From the NCBI GenBank assembly GCA_025174535.1, contig JALBUN010000012.1:372001-436000 (forward strand): DNA of 64,000 bases. Direction: 5' to 3'. The notes beneath the pieces were generated by a model. The model was not told the origin of the DNA. It did no database searches and worked only from the letters and a program-made list of their open reading frames with translations. This document shows, one piece after another, positions 43,327-55,384 of this stretch (positions within the stretch are counted from its first letter, which is position 1; every line of letters begins with the position of its first letter). Source of the DNA: Cantharellus purpuraceus (taxonomy: Eukaryota > Basidiomycota > Agaricomycetes > Cantharellales > Hydnaceae). The translations under genes were made by a program, and so were the position numbers.

Positions 43327-45812
43327 CTACAGTTGTCGATGATGAGGCATGTGAATAGGCTCCGACCCAACACCAGGAACAACGGGCGTCGCCGCCAGAT
43401 CCTGATTTTCCACGTGTCCACCTTCGCTGCTCGTCCCGCTGCTGATGCTCAGCGTCATACTCAACGGCGAATTCTCGCACGACAGCGGCGTGCCCGGCCG
43501 AAGCCCGTCGTGATGCCTCCCAATCGCCGCGGGCGCACTCACGTGTCCTCCGTTGGCAAAGGGTCCTATGTCGGACTTGAGGAGGGGCTGATCCAACTCC
43601 AGCGGGAGGTCGAATAACCGCATTCCACCGCCGCAAGCGTACTCCCCCCCGGATGTGAGCCCCTCTTCGTAATCATTGTACCGTGCCGGTAGATAATGCT
43701 CCAAGTAGGTGGGGCTCGTGCTCTGATTCTGGAGGGAGATGTGCAATGGCGGTAGGGTTGGTACGTCTCTGAGCCTTGCTACGGGAATAGGAGAGCGCCT
43801 CTTCTGCGACCTGGATCTCAGGCCAACGGGCGGGACGGAGAGATGAGGCAGTTCTACAGAACTCCCCTTGCCAGACTTTGGAAAAGAATAGAGCCCGCTG
43901 GATGTTCCGTGCGTCAGTTTTTCGAACTGAGGAGATGGTGTATCCTGAGGGAGGGGCACGGTAGACTGTTTCGATAGATATATTGTTAGAACAGTAATTC
44001 AAAATTCAGTCTGTTAACGAACGTATTTCGAAAACACCTTCTCGAGCATCAGCTTGAGTTTTCCCCATTCGAATACCTTGACATCCTTCTCGATATTCCG
44101 TGGCCTCGGAGCTGGCAGTTCCATGATAACACGGAAGAACTCCTCCGTCCCAGGTTTGCTCTTGCTGATGGTCATGGGTTTGAATCCCTCAAGATTTCGC
44201 CTGATGCGATTCTTCTCTTCGACCTCAAATCTGTTGCCTGCCAGCGCTTCGAGGAGATAAATGACGTCGACAGAGGTGATGAAATAGTCATTTTCTCTGC
44301 ATATGCACGAGACAACGATCGTATTTTCCTTATAGTCAATTTGCTGGATCCCGGCAAAGGATATATGTAACGTCGTGCCAATTTGTCTCTTCCAAAATTG
44401 GACAAGGCGACGCCCCGCACCATTCTCGGTCTCGGACCTACATCAGAAAAAGATTCAGACCAGGATGGATGTGAGAAGAATATGGTGCCCACCATGCCTG
44501 CTTCATGTTCTCCAAATCTCCTTGGATGGCCACGCTTGCCTGCTCAGGCTTGGCATCATGCCGGAGCTGTGAGGTGCGTACAAGTGCAGGGCTGTCGTCG
44601 GAATGGGCTCCGGGACTAGATGGAACGGGTGCCACTTCCGGTAAGGGTTGAGAGTGGGGTTGCTTTTGTACCTTTTGCACCTGGGAAACCGGCTGGCTTG
44701 GCGGCGGCGGCGGCGGCGGCTGAGGCGGTTGGAACTGATGCTTGTATACTGGCGGGGGCATCGAAATGCTGGTAGATGGAAGGGAGGATGGGGGAGTGTC
44801 GAGAAACGCGCGGTGGGCGATCGGGGCATGCGGCGTATCCATGAATGATCCGACAATGTCGCGACGAAAGTTCCTGACGTCGGTGTCTACCGTGAGGCGC
44901 TTTGAAGGACTTGGAAAATAGTCATTGCTATCTTCACGAGGACGCTTGCTCGAGGACTTGACCCTCGTCTTGAAATCAAACATTGTGGGAGACGATATTC
45001 TGGGTGGCGCGGGAACAGCTATATCAACGAGGAGGGGGGATCAGTATGCGAGAATAAAGGCACGAGTGTATAAGGGAGCGAAAGGCATCTTGGAGCCCGC
45101 TGTGAACAAGAGGTAACAACGGTCTGTATGGACCGGGAGGGGATCAAGACGCCCGATATAGATACATTGCGATGTGATTATGGGGGTGGGACGGGAAGAC
45201 CCGAATGAATTGATGGACGAAGCACTCACTTTCGTATGCAAAGACACCGAAGCCTATCGTGTCCAAAAGATTACCGCCAGAGTCGAGCGCTTGAAGAGTG
45301 AGGGGCCATTCGAGACGACCGTCTTGACCCATCTTTGCCATGTGAGTTGAAGCCTGGCCTACAAGGGGCACACAGATGCGCAGCTTCCAGTCGCCGCGCT
45401 CATGACCAGGGGGGCGCTCCTGGAGAGGCACGTTTGGCGAGACGGAGGTGGGAAGGGCGAGGTCTCCAAAGACAACACGGAGACGGACGTTGGTGTCGCT
45501 GAAATTTGTAAAGTCTACCTGTGCGGTGAGAGGTGCACCAGGGGGAGCGGAGGCAGGGCCGTATGAGTGAACGACCAGCATGCCGTTGGGTGAGGCGACT
45601 GATTTTGGATACACGGACTGCGCGTCGGTATGAGGCACTGGCTCTGGAGACGGGGGATAGCCCAGGGACTGTGGGGACTCAGGGCTGTTGTCATGGTAAG
45701 AATCCATAAAGCTGTGGAGATCGACGACGGCAGGGGGGTTGACTGGGGAATGGAGGAGATGGGGAGCGATGGCGGCGGGGACAGCGTCGTGGGGATGGAG
45801 GGAGACAGACAT
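43327..45812 (-). CDS. MedA/Ren1/Acr1-like transcriptional regulator (DUF7082)
   Basis: Nuclear developmental regulator. Four exons: exon 1 is 45812-45230, exon 2 starts at 45018, the third begins at the GTAG/GTCCGAG junction near 44438, and the last ends at 43327. The N-terminal part (VVHSYGPASAPPGAPLTAQV, FGDLALPTSVSPNVPLQ) is an Ig-like segment. The middle is Pro/Gln-rich with a basic KRPREDSNDYFPSPSKR. The conserved block is GAGRRLVQFWKRQIGTTLHI, DYFITSVDVIYLLEAL, EEKNRIRRNLEGFKPMTISK and PRPRNIEKDVKVFEWGKL. This matches my recollection of Aspergillus MedA and its relatives, which control conidiation or pathogenic development. The tail is Ser/Pro-rich. All exon junctions checked are in phase. 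Confidence 0.75.
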
Positions 45813-48730
45813 TGAGGAGGAGGAGGAAATGGGGGGAGAAATGGGGAGGGGGAGAGTTTATACAAGATACGATATAGAGAGAGAAAATTAAGTCCTCGGA
45901 GGAGGAGATACGGTAGGAGTGGAGGGAGAGGAAGAAGTTATTGTTGACAATTCACGATTAACTAACAGCGCTGCCCTTTCCCTCACTGCCCAGCCATTCC
46001 GGCGCTCCCCGAACACCTGGATTGTGAACTCCGAAGCCTCCACACACAAACACATGCACATACCGGCATTCCCCGGCACCCCTCTTCGGCACCAAACCCT
46101 CAGATCTTCCCACGATCACCCTAATCGCCGCGCGCTCGGACTCGTTCTCCCCCGCACGCTAGTCTTCCCGGGAAATCGGCGTGTGACGCCGCCACAGGCT
46201 GCTGACACACCTCCTAGCCCTTATTTGCATTCTAGTGCCGGGATCCTTCCCTATGGCTGCCACAACACACTACTCTCATCCTGGACCGCATGCTCCCCTG
46301 CTTCTGCTTCACAGTCCTCCCCCAACCACCCCCGCACCACCTTATTCATTCCATCGCATTCATGCCATCTCTTTCATTCTAGAAGCGAAGGCGCCAACGT
46401 CTTCCCAAATACACCTGTGTCTTCCTACGTGTCACCACCACGTTCTATTTGGAAATGAAATTTACCTTGTTTGTTAGCCGGTCCTTCCACCTTCTCACCT
46501 TGTGATCACCCACCACGCGCAAATATAGCACACATGCATTGCTGGTTAGACACATTCATTAAAACAATGGCCAACATGTCGATTGATGGGTTAGGGTTAG
46601 GGTAGACACTTGTCTCACGTCCTTTCATCGGAATAGTCTCTTTTGATCGCTGTGTTGGTGGTCCGACCCTGCAATAAATCACTGATCGTCCTGTGCCCAT
46701 TGCAGCTAAATTGCAGCTAAAATATCGCCACCCGTGAAGCGCTCCCCTGGCCGCCGCTCCTTGGTTCGAGTCGAGAAGAAAATCACTTGCCTCCTCCTTT
46801 GTGCGCGCCAAGTCTCGGCAGAGGAAGACGCGCGGTTGCGATCGAATGGCAATGCAAAGGGTGAATTAGGGGTGCTCTTTGATCCCGCGATTGCAGTTCC
46901 AATCGTATGCATTGCAATTCTTTGCCATATATATCCAAACTTACTTGGTATCTTTGATGTCTTATGATTCTGCGATCGTAGTTCCGCTCTCGTGGGCGCC
47001 GGCAGAACAGGTCTTCTTCATATCTGTCAGACTCCCAAGATTCCCGTCGTCGTGTCCGGCTGAGACATTCATCGGCTGCATCATCGGCTGCGTCAAAGAC
47101 CCCATAACCTCCCAGTCCGCTAACGCAATTTCAATATCCCACGCTCCTCCCGGCAAGATTCCAGGTTGTTGTGGATGAGGAAAGCATGCGGATATTCATC
47201 CACGGACCCTTCCTGTTCTCCGATTGACACTGGACTGTAACATGGGAGAGTCATATCGAGAATGGCCAGGCCGGCCTAGGGCAGGCACTACGCTTCCACG
47301 AGTCCCCCATGGGGTGCTGGCGGGAGTATGGCTGAATGGATGACACGACGTCATGACCCAAGCCCAGCCAGGTACATTTTCCAGACAATCGTTGGCGATG
47401 TAAAATTTCTCGAAATAGAGAGGTCACCGCCATCGAACAAATCACGACAGCGGGGAGGTAGGATTCGCAGGCTACGGTGTGAGCGAGTACACAAGGTGTA
47501 TCGGGCGCTAATCCAGGCTGTGGCGCAATGAATGTAGAGTATATCACGGAAAAACGACTCCGGCTTTTAATGCAAAAGGTGTGGACTGTTGTAAACCATC
47601 GGGTCCGAGCTATGGAATAAGAAGTATTAGCCGTAAGATAAATTCAATTGCACACTCAGCATGCTCCATCTGCAATTAGGTACACGCGAGATGTTGAAAC
47701 GCTGATGAGGAAGAGAGTGCAGCATTGAGATTGGAGCCGAACAGAGAAGCACGACTCTAATTGAGCCTCAGAGCCAGGCACTGCCATGCATTGAACCACC
47801 ACCAGTGGGCTAATGGATACTTTAGGATACTGGCACGGGGATCGGTTCGGCACAAGGATCGATTGGAAGATGAACAATCACCAGGAAAAATCATCATTTG
47901 GTGCTACAGTGTACGTGACTCTGCTGAGGCTTAGGTATAGCAAAGCGCAGCTGCAGGCAAAATAGACGCGCATTATAGGGGCCGAGTAATGATGCTCATG
48001 ATAGCCCCTCGTACGGATTGAAGCTTGGCAGGCCACCTCGGCAACTGACAGGCGTTGAGGCCCACCAGATGTTGTGCACGGTGATGCACCGCCGATTGGC
48101 ATATCCTGGGCCCTGAGGCGCTGAAAGACGATGAGGATCTAAAAGATCCCTACTCAGAGACGAGTTTTGACAACAATGTGTGTGACTGATGCTACTTTTG
48201 CAATCGTAAGTAGAGACGCGGGTCTAATCACGTGATCTGTCGTGACACAGCCTCGAATTATGTAAAACCGACCGGTCTTTGTCAATTATCACTATTCCAT
48301 TTCGCAATGTCTCTGGTGTCGTCAGCAAGTCAGGCGTAAACGTGTAGAAGTTACAAATGCGAGTTTCGTTTGTTTTTTTTTCGCTCGGTCAGATGCCATG
48401 GCGCCATTGGAGCCGCTCGTCGGAGTGCCCGCTGTGCAGCTCGTACCCTTTCTATGTCTGAGACATGCGTTGCGGATCACAACCTAGGTCCGCAGGTTCC
48501 GATCAATTTCACACAGCATAAGCTTTGCTGGCAGGCGAATAAATACAGCACTATCGCCTCGCAGTTCCAGCAATGGAAGACATCACCGGAGCGGAAGGAC
48601 ATGCTATGCCAATTTAAGAAGCCTTCCTCCTTGTGTCTGTGGAAGGGGTAGTTATACCGTAAGGCACAGCAAAAGGGGTGATGTAAGTCATCTTCTTATC
48701 GACACATTTCTAGAATCTTTTCGACAAATC
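45813..48730. other. long upstream region of MedA-like gene, no gene seen
   Basis: About 2.9 kb without a convincing coding frame. 46000-46480 is C/T-rich. A telomere-like GGGTTAGGGTTAGGG lies at 46588-46602. Developmental regulators often have long leaders, so part of this may be transcribed 5' UTR; that is inference. Confidence 0.35.
46588..46602 (+). repeat. short interstitial telomere-like repeat
   Basis: GGGTTAGGGTTAGGG, two and a half TTAGGG units, the usual fungal telomere repeat. Too short to show a telomere; probably chance or a healed break. Confidence 0.5.
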
Positions 48731-48773
48731 AGCCATCAATCTATCCAGAACCTCAGCAAAAAATCACATGTCT

Positions 48774-49400
48774 TCAGAATGCTATACTCACCTGTGTGTA
48801 CAGGTGCTTGGATCTGTCATCATATGAGCGTGTAATGGCGCCAAAAATGGGAAGCAATGGCCGCTCACGTGCATGCTGCCAATAAATGTATGTTGAAGGG
48901 GAATCACAGGCTCCTACTGTCGTAGAGTCGCTGACCAAGAAAGGTGTTAGGCTTCTGTACCCAAACGCTGCAGTCAAGGTATCCGTTGCGATGAGGCATC
49001 AGAGGAGAAAGAATGTCACGTAAGCTATGTTGACTCCATGTCTCTCACGATAGCTCCCCACGTTCTTGAAAATGGCATCCTCAAAGGCCTGGTTATGATC
49101 CAGATTCTAGTACCGTGTTCGAGAGTTGGGACTCATAACAACTCACACTCCATTCCCATCAAAGTATACCCCAACTGTCAAGGTGTTTCTAGCTCCAGCA
49201 CCGATGAGTCTCAAGGTTTCTCTATCCTAGAAAATTGCAGGTCAAGTCACCAATGATATATCACGTACAATTGTTGCTACGGCATTCAAGAGTAGTTGCG
49301 CCCCGTCTCTTTTGGAGTATGTGAAGTCGCTAAGAAGCAACGCGTCGAACACATACAAGGATCGAAGGAGGCGAATAGCATAATAACTTGATCCCGAAAA
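48774..49400 (-). CDS. unrecognised spliced gene or gene fragment
   Basis: The minus strand contains strongly protein-like exons: SSYYAIRLLRSLYVFDALLL and SDFTYSKRDGAQLLLNAVAT, then after a GTACGT...TAG intron RETLRLIGAGARNTLTVGVY, then NLDHNQAFEDAIFKNVGSYR, then AFGYRSLTPFLVSDSTTVGA and PLLPIFGAITRSYDDRSKHL, followed by a GTGAGT donor at about 48790. The first junction is in phase. The one before AFGYRS does not join cleanly, so the locus may be damaged. I do not recognise the family, and no clean start or stop was found; more exons may lie towards 48370. Confidence 0.4.
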
Positions 49401-50335
49401 AAAACTATGAACAAAGTTGATTCGGGGTCAAATTTGGGTTGCTGATTGAGGAAAATGCTCGTCTGGAATCATCAATCGGTGAGAGGTGTCTACGGAGTGT
49501 CAGGTACGAGATGCCCTGGTTGATAAATGTCGAAACACTGATGTTTCGCGCCTCAGCGGTTGACCTAACGATACACTCAGCAAGTTACAATGTCTCACAC
49601 GTGCATACAGTGCCAGAGGGTCAGGTTTGTTACAGCCCCGCCTGAAGCATGGATTCAGTACTCAGTCCCATGCTAACATCAGCATTCCCAGTGGATCTAG
49701 TCAGGTAGGGCCATTCGGTGCTCTACCACCGGCCATAGGATTTGTCCCGCTAATAATCGCTGGCGGCGGAGGGAAGGTACTATAGCATCATTCATGGCCC
49801 TGAGGTAAGAAGGTAAGGAATAAGCAGTGATTATGTGCGTCGAGAGATATCAATACTCATGTCCACGAATCACCAAACGGAATAATGTTTTGATTTTGGA
49901 CAATGAGACCCCAGAGTTGACATTGGTATACGAAGAGGACTTCGAGGAGCCGCATTCGGGTGTGTATGCCAGCTGCAAGCTACGAGACTTCCTAAAAGTA
50001 TGACTTAATGATCGAGGGCACATAAATATGCAGGGCATATGGCTTGCATGTAAATTATGTTCATAACTTGTTTCTTTGCAATCGTGCTTTCGTACCATAT
50101 GCAGCACTAGTAGGTGTGAACCACGAGCTGCTGGTATGAAAGCATTCCTATCCTGCAGACGGTCCGTCGGGCGCCGTAAACAGGAATCCATTAGGTCACA
50201 AGGTGGGAAATAGCGCATCCGAATAGATGGTCACAGAGATCCTGACACGACGGCCTAGTGTGATAACCCAGTACATTGTCTAATAATGTAGAAGGAGAGA
50301 CGAATCTCCAACATTTATGCAAAAAAACCAGTCAG
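49401..50335. other. intergenic, no gene seen
   Basis: No supported coding sequence. The part next to 50336 is probably the 3' flank of the RCC1 gene. Confidence 0.35.
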
Positions 50336-52308
50336 CTAATTTTGACCATCTCCAGACTTAGTCGCAAGCAGCACACAATGTTGCCCCCCAGCCCCAGCTG
50401 CTTCAACCTTCCAACCATCCATAGCCTTACTCTTGACCCTAGATGGCACCGGTTGCACCTCAACATCAGGACCCAAGCCAAGCTCACAACCATTTCCAGA
50501 ACCCCAGCTATAGGCATTCCCACCTCGAGAAACAGCCAAATTATGTCGTGTACCTGCAGATAAATGCGCGATTGGATTGATGGGGGGTGCATCAAGCATG
50601 TCGGGGGTAAACGGTGGAAGAGAGGGATTATTATCATCTGAAGTTGGCGGAGGTGGAAACAGGATAGGCACTGGCTCAGGGATGAATTCATCGACGGCCG
50701 GAGGTATCGCAGGAGCCTCTTCTTTGTCTTCGCTTGTCGAAGCGTCCGTCTCCTTCTCTTTGATCGCCTTTTCTATCTCATCTCTTGCAGCTTCTTTGCG
50801 TTTTGCGAGTTCCTTCATAGCAGGGTGGTCGTCTGCAAGACCCACCTCGCGGCCATCACATCGTCCACAGCCATAAACGCTCCCGTCATCAAGGAGGAAC
50901 AGTGAGTGATGTTCCCCACCACTGATTTGAATTACCTTCCGCCCTCTCAGTTTCGTGGGATGGAGTGCATCCACTTCAGTTGGCTGCCAAATGATGTCCT
51001 CATCACCACCTTTCTCCTCGCTGACACCTGTCTGCTTCAAGCTATTTAATCCCCACGCAAAGACGACTCCTTTGGCATTGACGGCGAAGCTATGGTAACT
51101 GCCCGTTCCGATCAAGACAATATTCCGCAGTGCCAACCGTTCGGGGGAAAGACCATTGACCTTGCGACGCTCGATGATTCTGCGACCAAGTTGTGCCGCT
51201 TGACCAGAACCCCATGTATAGACATGTCCAGCAGTAGTCAGGGCGACAACGTGGTCTGTACCACAGGCGACTGATACAAATTGATACGGAGTCAGCACTG
51301 GAATTGGAAGTGGCGTTATCTGAGTTTTTGAAGAGCCCGGCTTCCCATCAAAACCCAATAAACCATCCGAAGACTATATGAAAGCGTAGAATCATCGCAC
51401 CAAAGATCCAGAACGCACTGGGACTCACCCGAAAGCTGCCCCAAGATCGAAGATCCCCCTCGTGTCCTAACGCTATACTTACACTATCTCCCGCTGAAAC
51501 ATCTACAGCACGAAATTTTTCGTCAACAAGCGTTTGAACAACCATTGGCTGAGTTTCAAGTAGTTCCGCTTCAAGAGTTTCTTTTGGATTGTCCGGATCG
51601 GGTACGCCGTTGGTGGGTCTACCAAGGGAGGCGTTATCATTGATACCCCATGACCAGACCTCAAGAACGCAAAATCAGTAAAAGACTACAGCAGAGAGCT
51701 GCCAAGGTCTTTACCTTTCCTGCTTCATCTACTGCCAATGTGTGCATGCCACCAGCGCAAATCTTCTCCACACCTGCTCCCTCTGATCCCAGGATGTCGC
51801 CCTTAGCTGCAGTCTCAAACCACGCGTGTAGCCTAGGACGTGATATTTCTCCCAATGTTTCTGTGCCTAGGCCAAACTGTCCGAAGTCCCCAGTGCCAAA
51901 GACGAAGCACAGACGGGAAGGACGTGGATGAGAGGCAGACTGCTGGAGCGCATTGATTGCTTTGGTTCTTGAGCCACGAGCTAGATTCTGTTCCTCTTTT
52001 TCTTTAACAGGTTCCCCACCTGCAGTGGCTTTTGTGCTTTTTGGGGGCCGACCACGTTTGCGTGGTAGCGGTTTTCCGTCATCACCCTCAGGTTTCTGAG
52101 CTACAGTTTCCTTCTTGACTTCCTTATCTGTTTCTGGCGCGTTCTTCGCGGGTCGTCCACGTTTAAGCGGTGGAGTTGCCTTCTTATCCTCTCCATCTGT
52201 TATAACCGAAGCAGCACGTTTGCGAGCATTGGATTTTGGTTTAGAAGGAGGTTTGTTGTCAAGGGGGACAGATCTGAGACGAGAAGCTGCCCTGCTTTTT
52301 GGAGGCAT
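50336..52308 (-). CDS. RCC1-type Ran guanine-nucleotide exchange factor
   Basis: Chromatin-bound exchange factor that loads GTP on Ran (yeast Srm1/Prp20). The ATG at 52308 gives MPPKSRAASRLRSVPLDNKP. The basic N-terminus has AT-hook-like motifs (KRGRPAK, RKRGRPPKS), fitting chromatin binding. RCC1 repeats follow: CFVFGTGDFGQFGLG, ICAGGMHTLAVDEAGKV, VDVSAGDSVSIALGHEGDLR, VACGTDHVVALTTAGHVYTW, IGTGSYHSFAVNAKGVVFAW, ISGGEHHSLFLLDDGSVYGC and LSAGTRHNLAVSRGGNAYSW. A charged insertion (KRKEAARDEIEKAIKEKETD) interrupts one repeat near the C-terminus, as in other fungal homologues. Two or three short introns split the repeat region. Only 104 bp separate its start codon from that of the divergent dehydratase gene. 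Confidence 0.92.
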
Positions 52309-52412
52309 TGTCGTAGACAAGAAGAAAACGCGTCCCAACCTAGTACGCGTCAGATATGGTTAGGTGACTAGTGGCGTTTGGTTCTCCGCTAGCCGCGTTC
52401 AAAGTTCAAGAC
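52309..52412. promoter_or_regulatory. 104 bp bidirectional promoter region
   Basis: Everything between the RCC1 start codon (-) and the dehydratase ATG at 52413 (+). Both genes must share this interval for at least their proximal signals. No clear TATA box is present; it contains two CGCGT strings (52329-52333 and 52346-52350). Confidence 0.6.
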
Positions 52413-53394
52413 ATGGCATCCCACAACAAACAATCGCAAAAATCTGGTAAATATGCTGAAAAGCCACTCAATTACACCGTTTTGATATATGCTGCAGAGT
52501 CTAGTTCAGTTCGCCGTTACCTGGTTGCATATAATACACTGTCTGTCCTGGGATGGTCATATATCGCTTTCGCGGTGTCGGCACATCTTTTAGGCCTCAC
52601 GGACCAAACTCATGTAGCATCACCGTCAGCTCCCCCAAGTGCAACGCCTGGTTTGGAGCGTATCCTAGGATCAATACCTTACTTTAAAACGAGCGCACCC
52701 GTCAGTACTCAGGTCCAATCGCAAATGCTGCCATTCCTCCTGCCTTTCATCGACCGTGCAAGGGCCACGTACACAGCCGTTGGGTGGCAGACAGCATTTG
52801 TGCAATCGTTTGCGATCCTTGAGGTTATCCACTCATTGATAGGGTGGGTGAGAAGCCCCTTGCCCACGACAGCTATGCAAGTCGCGAGCAGACTTATGCT
52901 AGTTTGGGGAATAACAGACCGGTTTGACTCTGTGAGCACATGTTCTTTTACGCCAATCCGCAAGCGGCTTACGTTGTTTAGGCGCGAGATAACCCACTAT
53001 ATGCTTCAATGGTATTCGCGTGGTCGATCACGGAAATCATTCGCTATTCTTTTTACGCAGCCAACAAGCTTCAGTATGAACTCGGATGGCTCTTGTGGCT
53101 TCGTTATACCACATTCTTTGTCCTTTATCCTCTTGGAGCCGGCTCCGAAGCTGCTTTAATATATTCAACACTGCCCTCTCAGACAACATGGGACGCATGG
53201 AGTTATGGAAGAGCGATTATATTCGGCATATGGTGGCCTGGTAGGCGTGTTCATTCCACTGCTATGAAGGTCTCTGATTTTTCATGGAAGGCCTTTATGT
53301 AATGTATACATACATGATCAAGCAGCGCAGGAAGATCTTGGGCCCCAGCGGGATAGCCAGTCACAATGACTCCAAAAGCACAAAGCATGATTGA
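52413..53394 (+). CDS. very-long-chain 3-hydroxyacyl-CoA dehydratase (PHS1/HACD)
   Basis: ER membrane enzyme for the third step of very-long-chain fatty-acid elongation. The ATG at 52413 (MASHNKQSQKSGKYAEKPLN) is used; the open frame reaches further upstream only to a GTG at 52371. Membrane segments include NTLSVLGWSYIAFAVSAHLL and FVQSFAILEVIHSLIGWV. After an intron (GTGAGC...TTAG) come FAWSITEIIRYSFYAANKLQ and LRYTTFFVLYPLGAGSEAAL. The Tyr of LYP and the Glu of GSE, seven residues apart, correspond to the catalytic Tyr149/Glu156 pair of yeast Phs1. A second intron leads to the end, YVMYTYMIKQRRKILG, with a Lys-containing tail. Intact. Confidence 0.92.
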
Positions 53395-53829
53395 ACTAAG
53401 AGTTCCAGGATACCTAGTGTAAAAGACAGTTACATTGATACTAGTGCAAATATACCCTAGGTATCATAGTAAAATGAGGGAGAAGAGATCGTGGGAAGAC
53501 TTAGATATGGAACGATTCGCCCTCAACATAGACTCATGTGGGTGCACAGTTCGGCGGAGTACTGAAATTTTTTTTTGGCGCCTACTGGAGTTCACGCACT
53601 TTCTGCTGAACTCCAGCCTCCGCCTGCCTAAGTTGTTAAGGACTTATGGGGAGCGCTGTCGCCATAAAAAACATGATACTTATCCATCGGGGTGCACGTT
53701 TTGAATATGCACTGCATAGCATAATTGGAAGAGAGAAAGAGAGACCAAGGGAAGGAAGTCAACGTAGTACATAAGGTGTGATCGTATATATCATTGTATC
53801 ATATACTTTAATAAGGTCATGGTGCTAGT
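53395..53829. other. intergenic with a 10 bp stem-loop
   Basis: No supported gene. A perfect inverted repeat, CTGGAGTTCA (53585-53594) and TGAACTCCAG (53607-53616) with a 12-base loop, lies between the dehydratase and the tRNA. It could be part of a small RNA or a decayed repeat. Confidence 0.4.
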
Positions 53830-53912
53830 TCTCAGGTAGTATAGAGGTTAGTATTCGCGCCTGTCATTGGGTGTGAGCGCGCGAGACCGGGGTTCGATTC
53901 CCCGCCTGAGAG
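53830..53912 (+). tRNA. tRNA-Asp (GTC) with 11-base intron
   Basis: Cloverleaf: acceptor TCTCAGG/CCTGAGA with discriminator G, D-arm containing TAGAGGTTAGTA, anticodon stem CGCGC/GCGCG, loop CTGTCA with anticodon GTC, and T-arm CGGGGTTCGATTCCCCG. Twelve bases lie between A37 and the 3' anticodon stem; eleven of them are best read as an intron (TTGGGTGTGAG) after position 37, the usual place for nuclear tRNA introns. The CCA end is not encoded, as expected in a eukaryote. Confidence 0.93.
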
Positions 53913-54195
53913 TCTACTTTTCCCGCGGGCTCTGCCGGGATTGGATCTCTGCTCCCTGCACGGCCGTGGCTGATCCCGTAATCATAAGTCACGATGTCAG
54001 TGGCTGGCTCATTTTTATTTATTTATTCTCCCGCGCAAGGTTAGATCCTTATGTAACACGCACATTGAAGTAGCTTTTGTTGTTATCTCCGATATATCCT
54101 ACGCTTGCACATCATAAGGATTACTACGAGAAACAACTGTACTACATGTGAGCTATTCCACAACGTATGACACAAAGTGACTCGATAGATGTTGT

Positions 54196-55384
54196 CTACT
54201 CTCTCAATTTTTGGACTAATTCTGGCACTGCTTCGTAGAGGTTTGCTACAAGTCCAGCATCCGCGACTTGAAAGATTGGCGCGTCAGCATCCTGACCGAA
54301 ATGATGAGTATACGAGCGCATGCGTAGAGTAAGTTTAGACCTTATTTATGGCGACAATCATTTTTGAGTCCTTCATGCCGGCCAAGTGCTGTATTGCACC
54401 AGATATACCGATTGCCATGTAAAGCTCGGGCGCAACAACTTTACCGGTTTGTCCCACCTAGCTGCCATAAGTAGAAGGAAACCAGCGCTGCAATGTGCAC
54501 AAACCTGCAACGAATTATCGGCATACCCTGCATCGACTGCCGCGCGAGATGCCCCCACAGCAGCGCCAAGGACATCAGCTAGGGGATCCAATGTCGCCTT
54601 GAATGTATCAGCATCCTTGAGGGCCCTTCCTCCAGATACAACACGACTTGCGCTGCCTAGCTCTGGTCGATCTGACTTTGTCAAATCAGTGTGCACATGT
54701 TGGGTGGGACAAGTGGAGCTGTCAACTGGATCAACAGCTTGCACTTCAGCTGATCCCCCCTCTCGTCGTGGGGCCTTGAAGGCGGTACTTCGGACTGTGA
54801 AGATCTTGAGTGGAACAGACTTGGAGGCACGGACATGAGTGAGAGCATTGCCAGCATATATGGGTCTAACGAATGTTGTACTGCTGGAGGAAGCATCGTG
54901 AGAAAAAGAGGTGACATCCGAGATAGCTGGGAGATCTAGGGTTGCAGCTACACGAGGCAGGATGGACCTTGCAGATGGCGAGTGTGCGGAAATAAAGTGT
55001 GTGTAAGATGAAGAAGACAAAATCATGTGCAATAAGGGCGACACTGCTTCTGGAAGGGGTGGAGAAAAGTGGGGCGAGGATGAGTGAATCAATGTATTCA
55101 GGCCGTTTAATCTATAGGACTTGTCCAGCGCACTGGTGGCTTCAAAGTGAAAAGTTGGCTTACTTCTTAGCCTTCTCTACGACGCTCTCTATGTGTTCTG
55201 CTTTGCCCACGACCAGGGCTGTGACGCTGCCCCCTAGTTGACCAGCAGCTGTGAGAGCTGACAACGACCCTGTGTCGATATCACCATCATGGTGTTCAAG
55301 GTAAACGAGCGCGCTAGGAGACGATGCCGAGGCATAACATCGTACCGTGCGGCAGACTGAGAGCAATACACGAGTTCGAAGCAT
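54196..55384 (-). CDS. electron transfer flavoprotein alpha subunit (mitochondrial)
   Basis: Forms the ETF heterodimer that passes electrons from acyl-CoA dehydrogenases to ETF-ubiquinone oxidoreductase. The start at 55384 gives a mitochondrial presequence, [20 protein letters not shown]. It is followed by [40 protein letters not shown] and, after an intron, [20 protein letters not shown] and [14 protein letters not shown]. The FAD-binding C-terminal domain shows [50 protein letters not shown] and [16 protein letters not shown], then [20 protein letters not shown] and the end VQKLRE. All the hallmark motifs are present and in frame. An in-frame upstream ATG exists at 55483 but lacks a better presequence. 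Confidence 0.93.

Noticed and set aside
46588..46602. Telomere or chromosome-end signal
   Set aside because: Only two and a half TTAGGG units, with ordinary genes on both sides.
52371..52412. GTG start of the dehydratase at 52371
   Set aside because: Eukaryotic start should be ATG; the in-frame ATG at 52413 gives a normal N-terminus.
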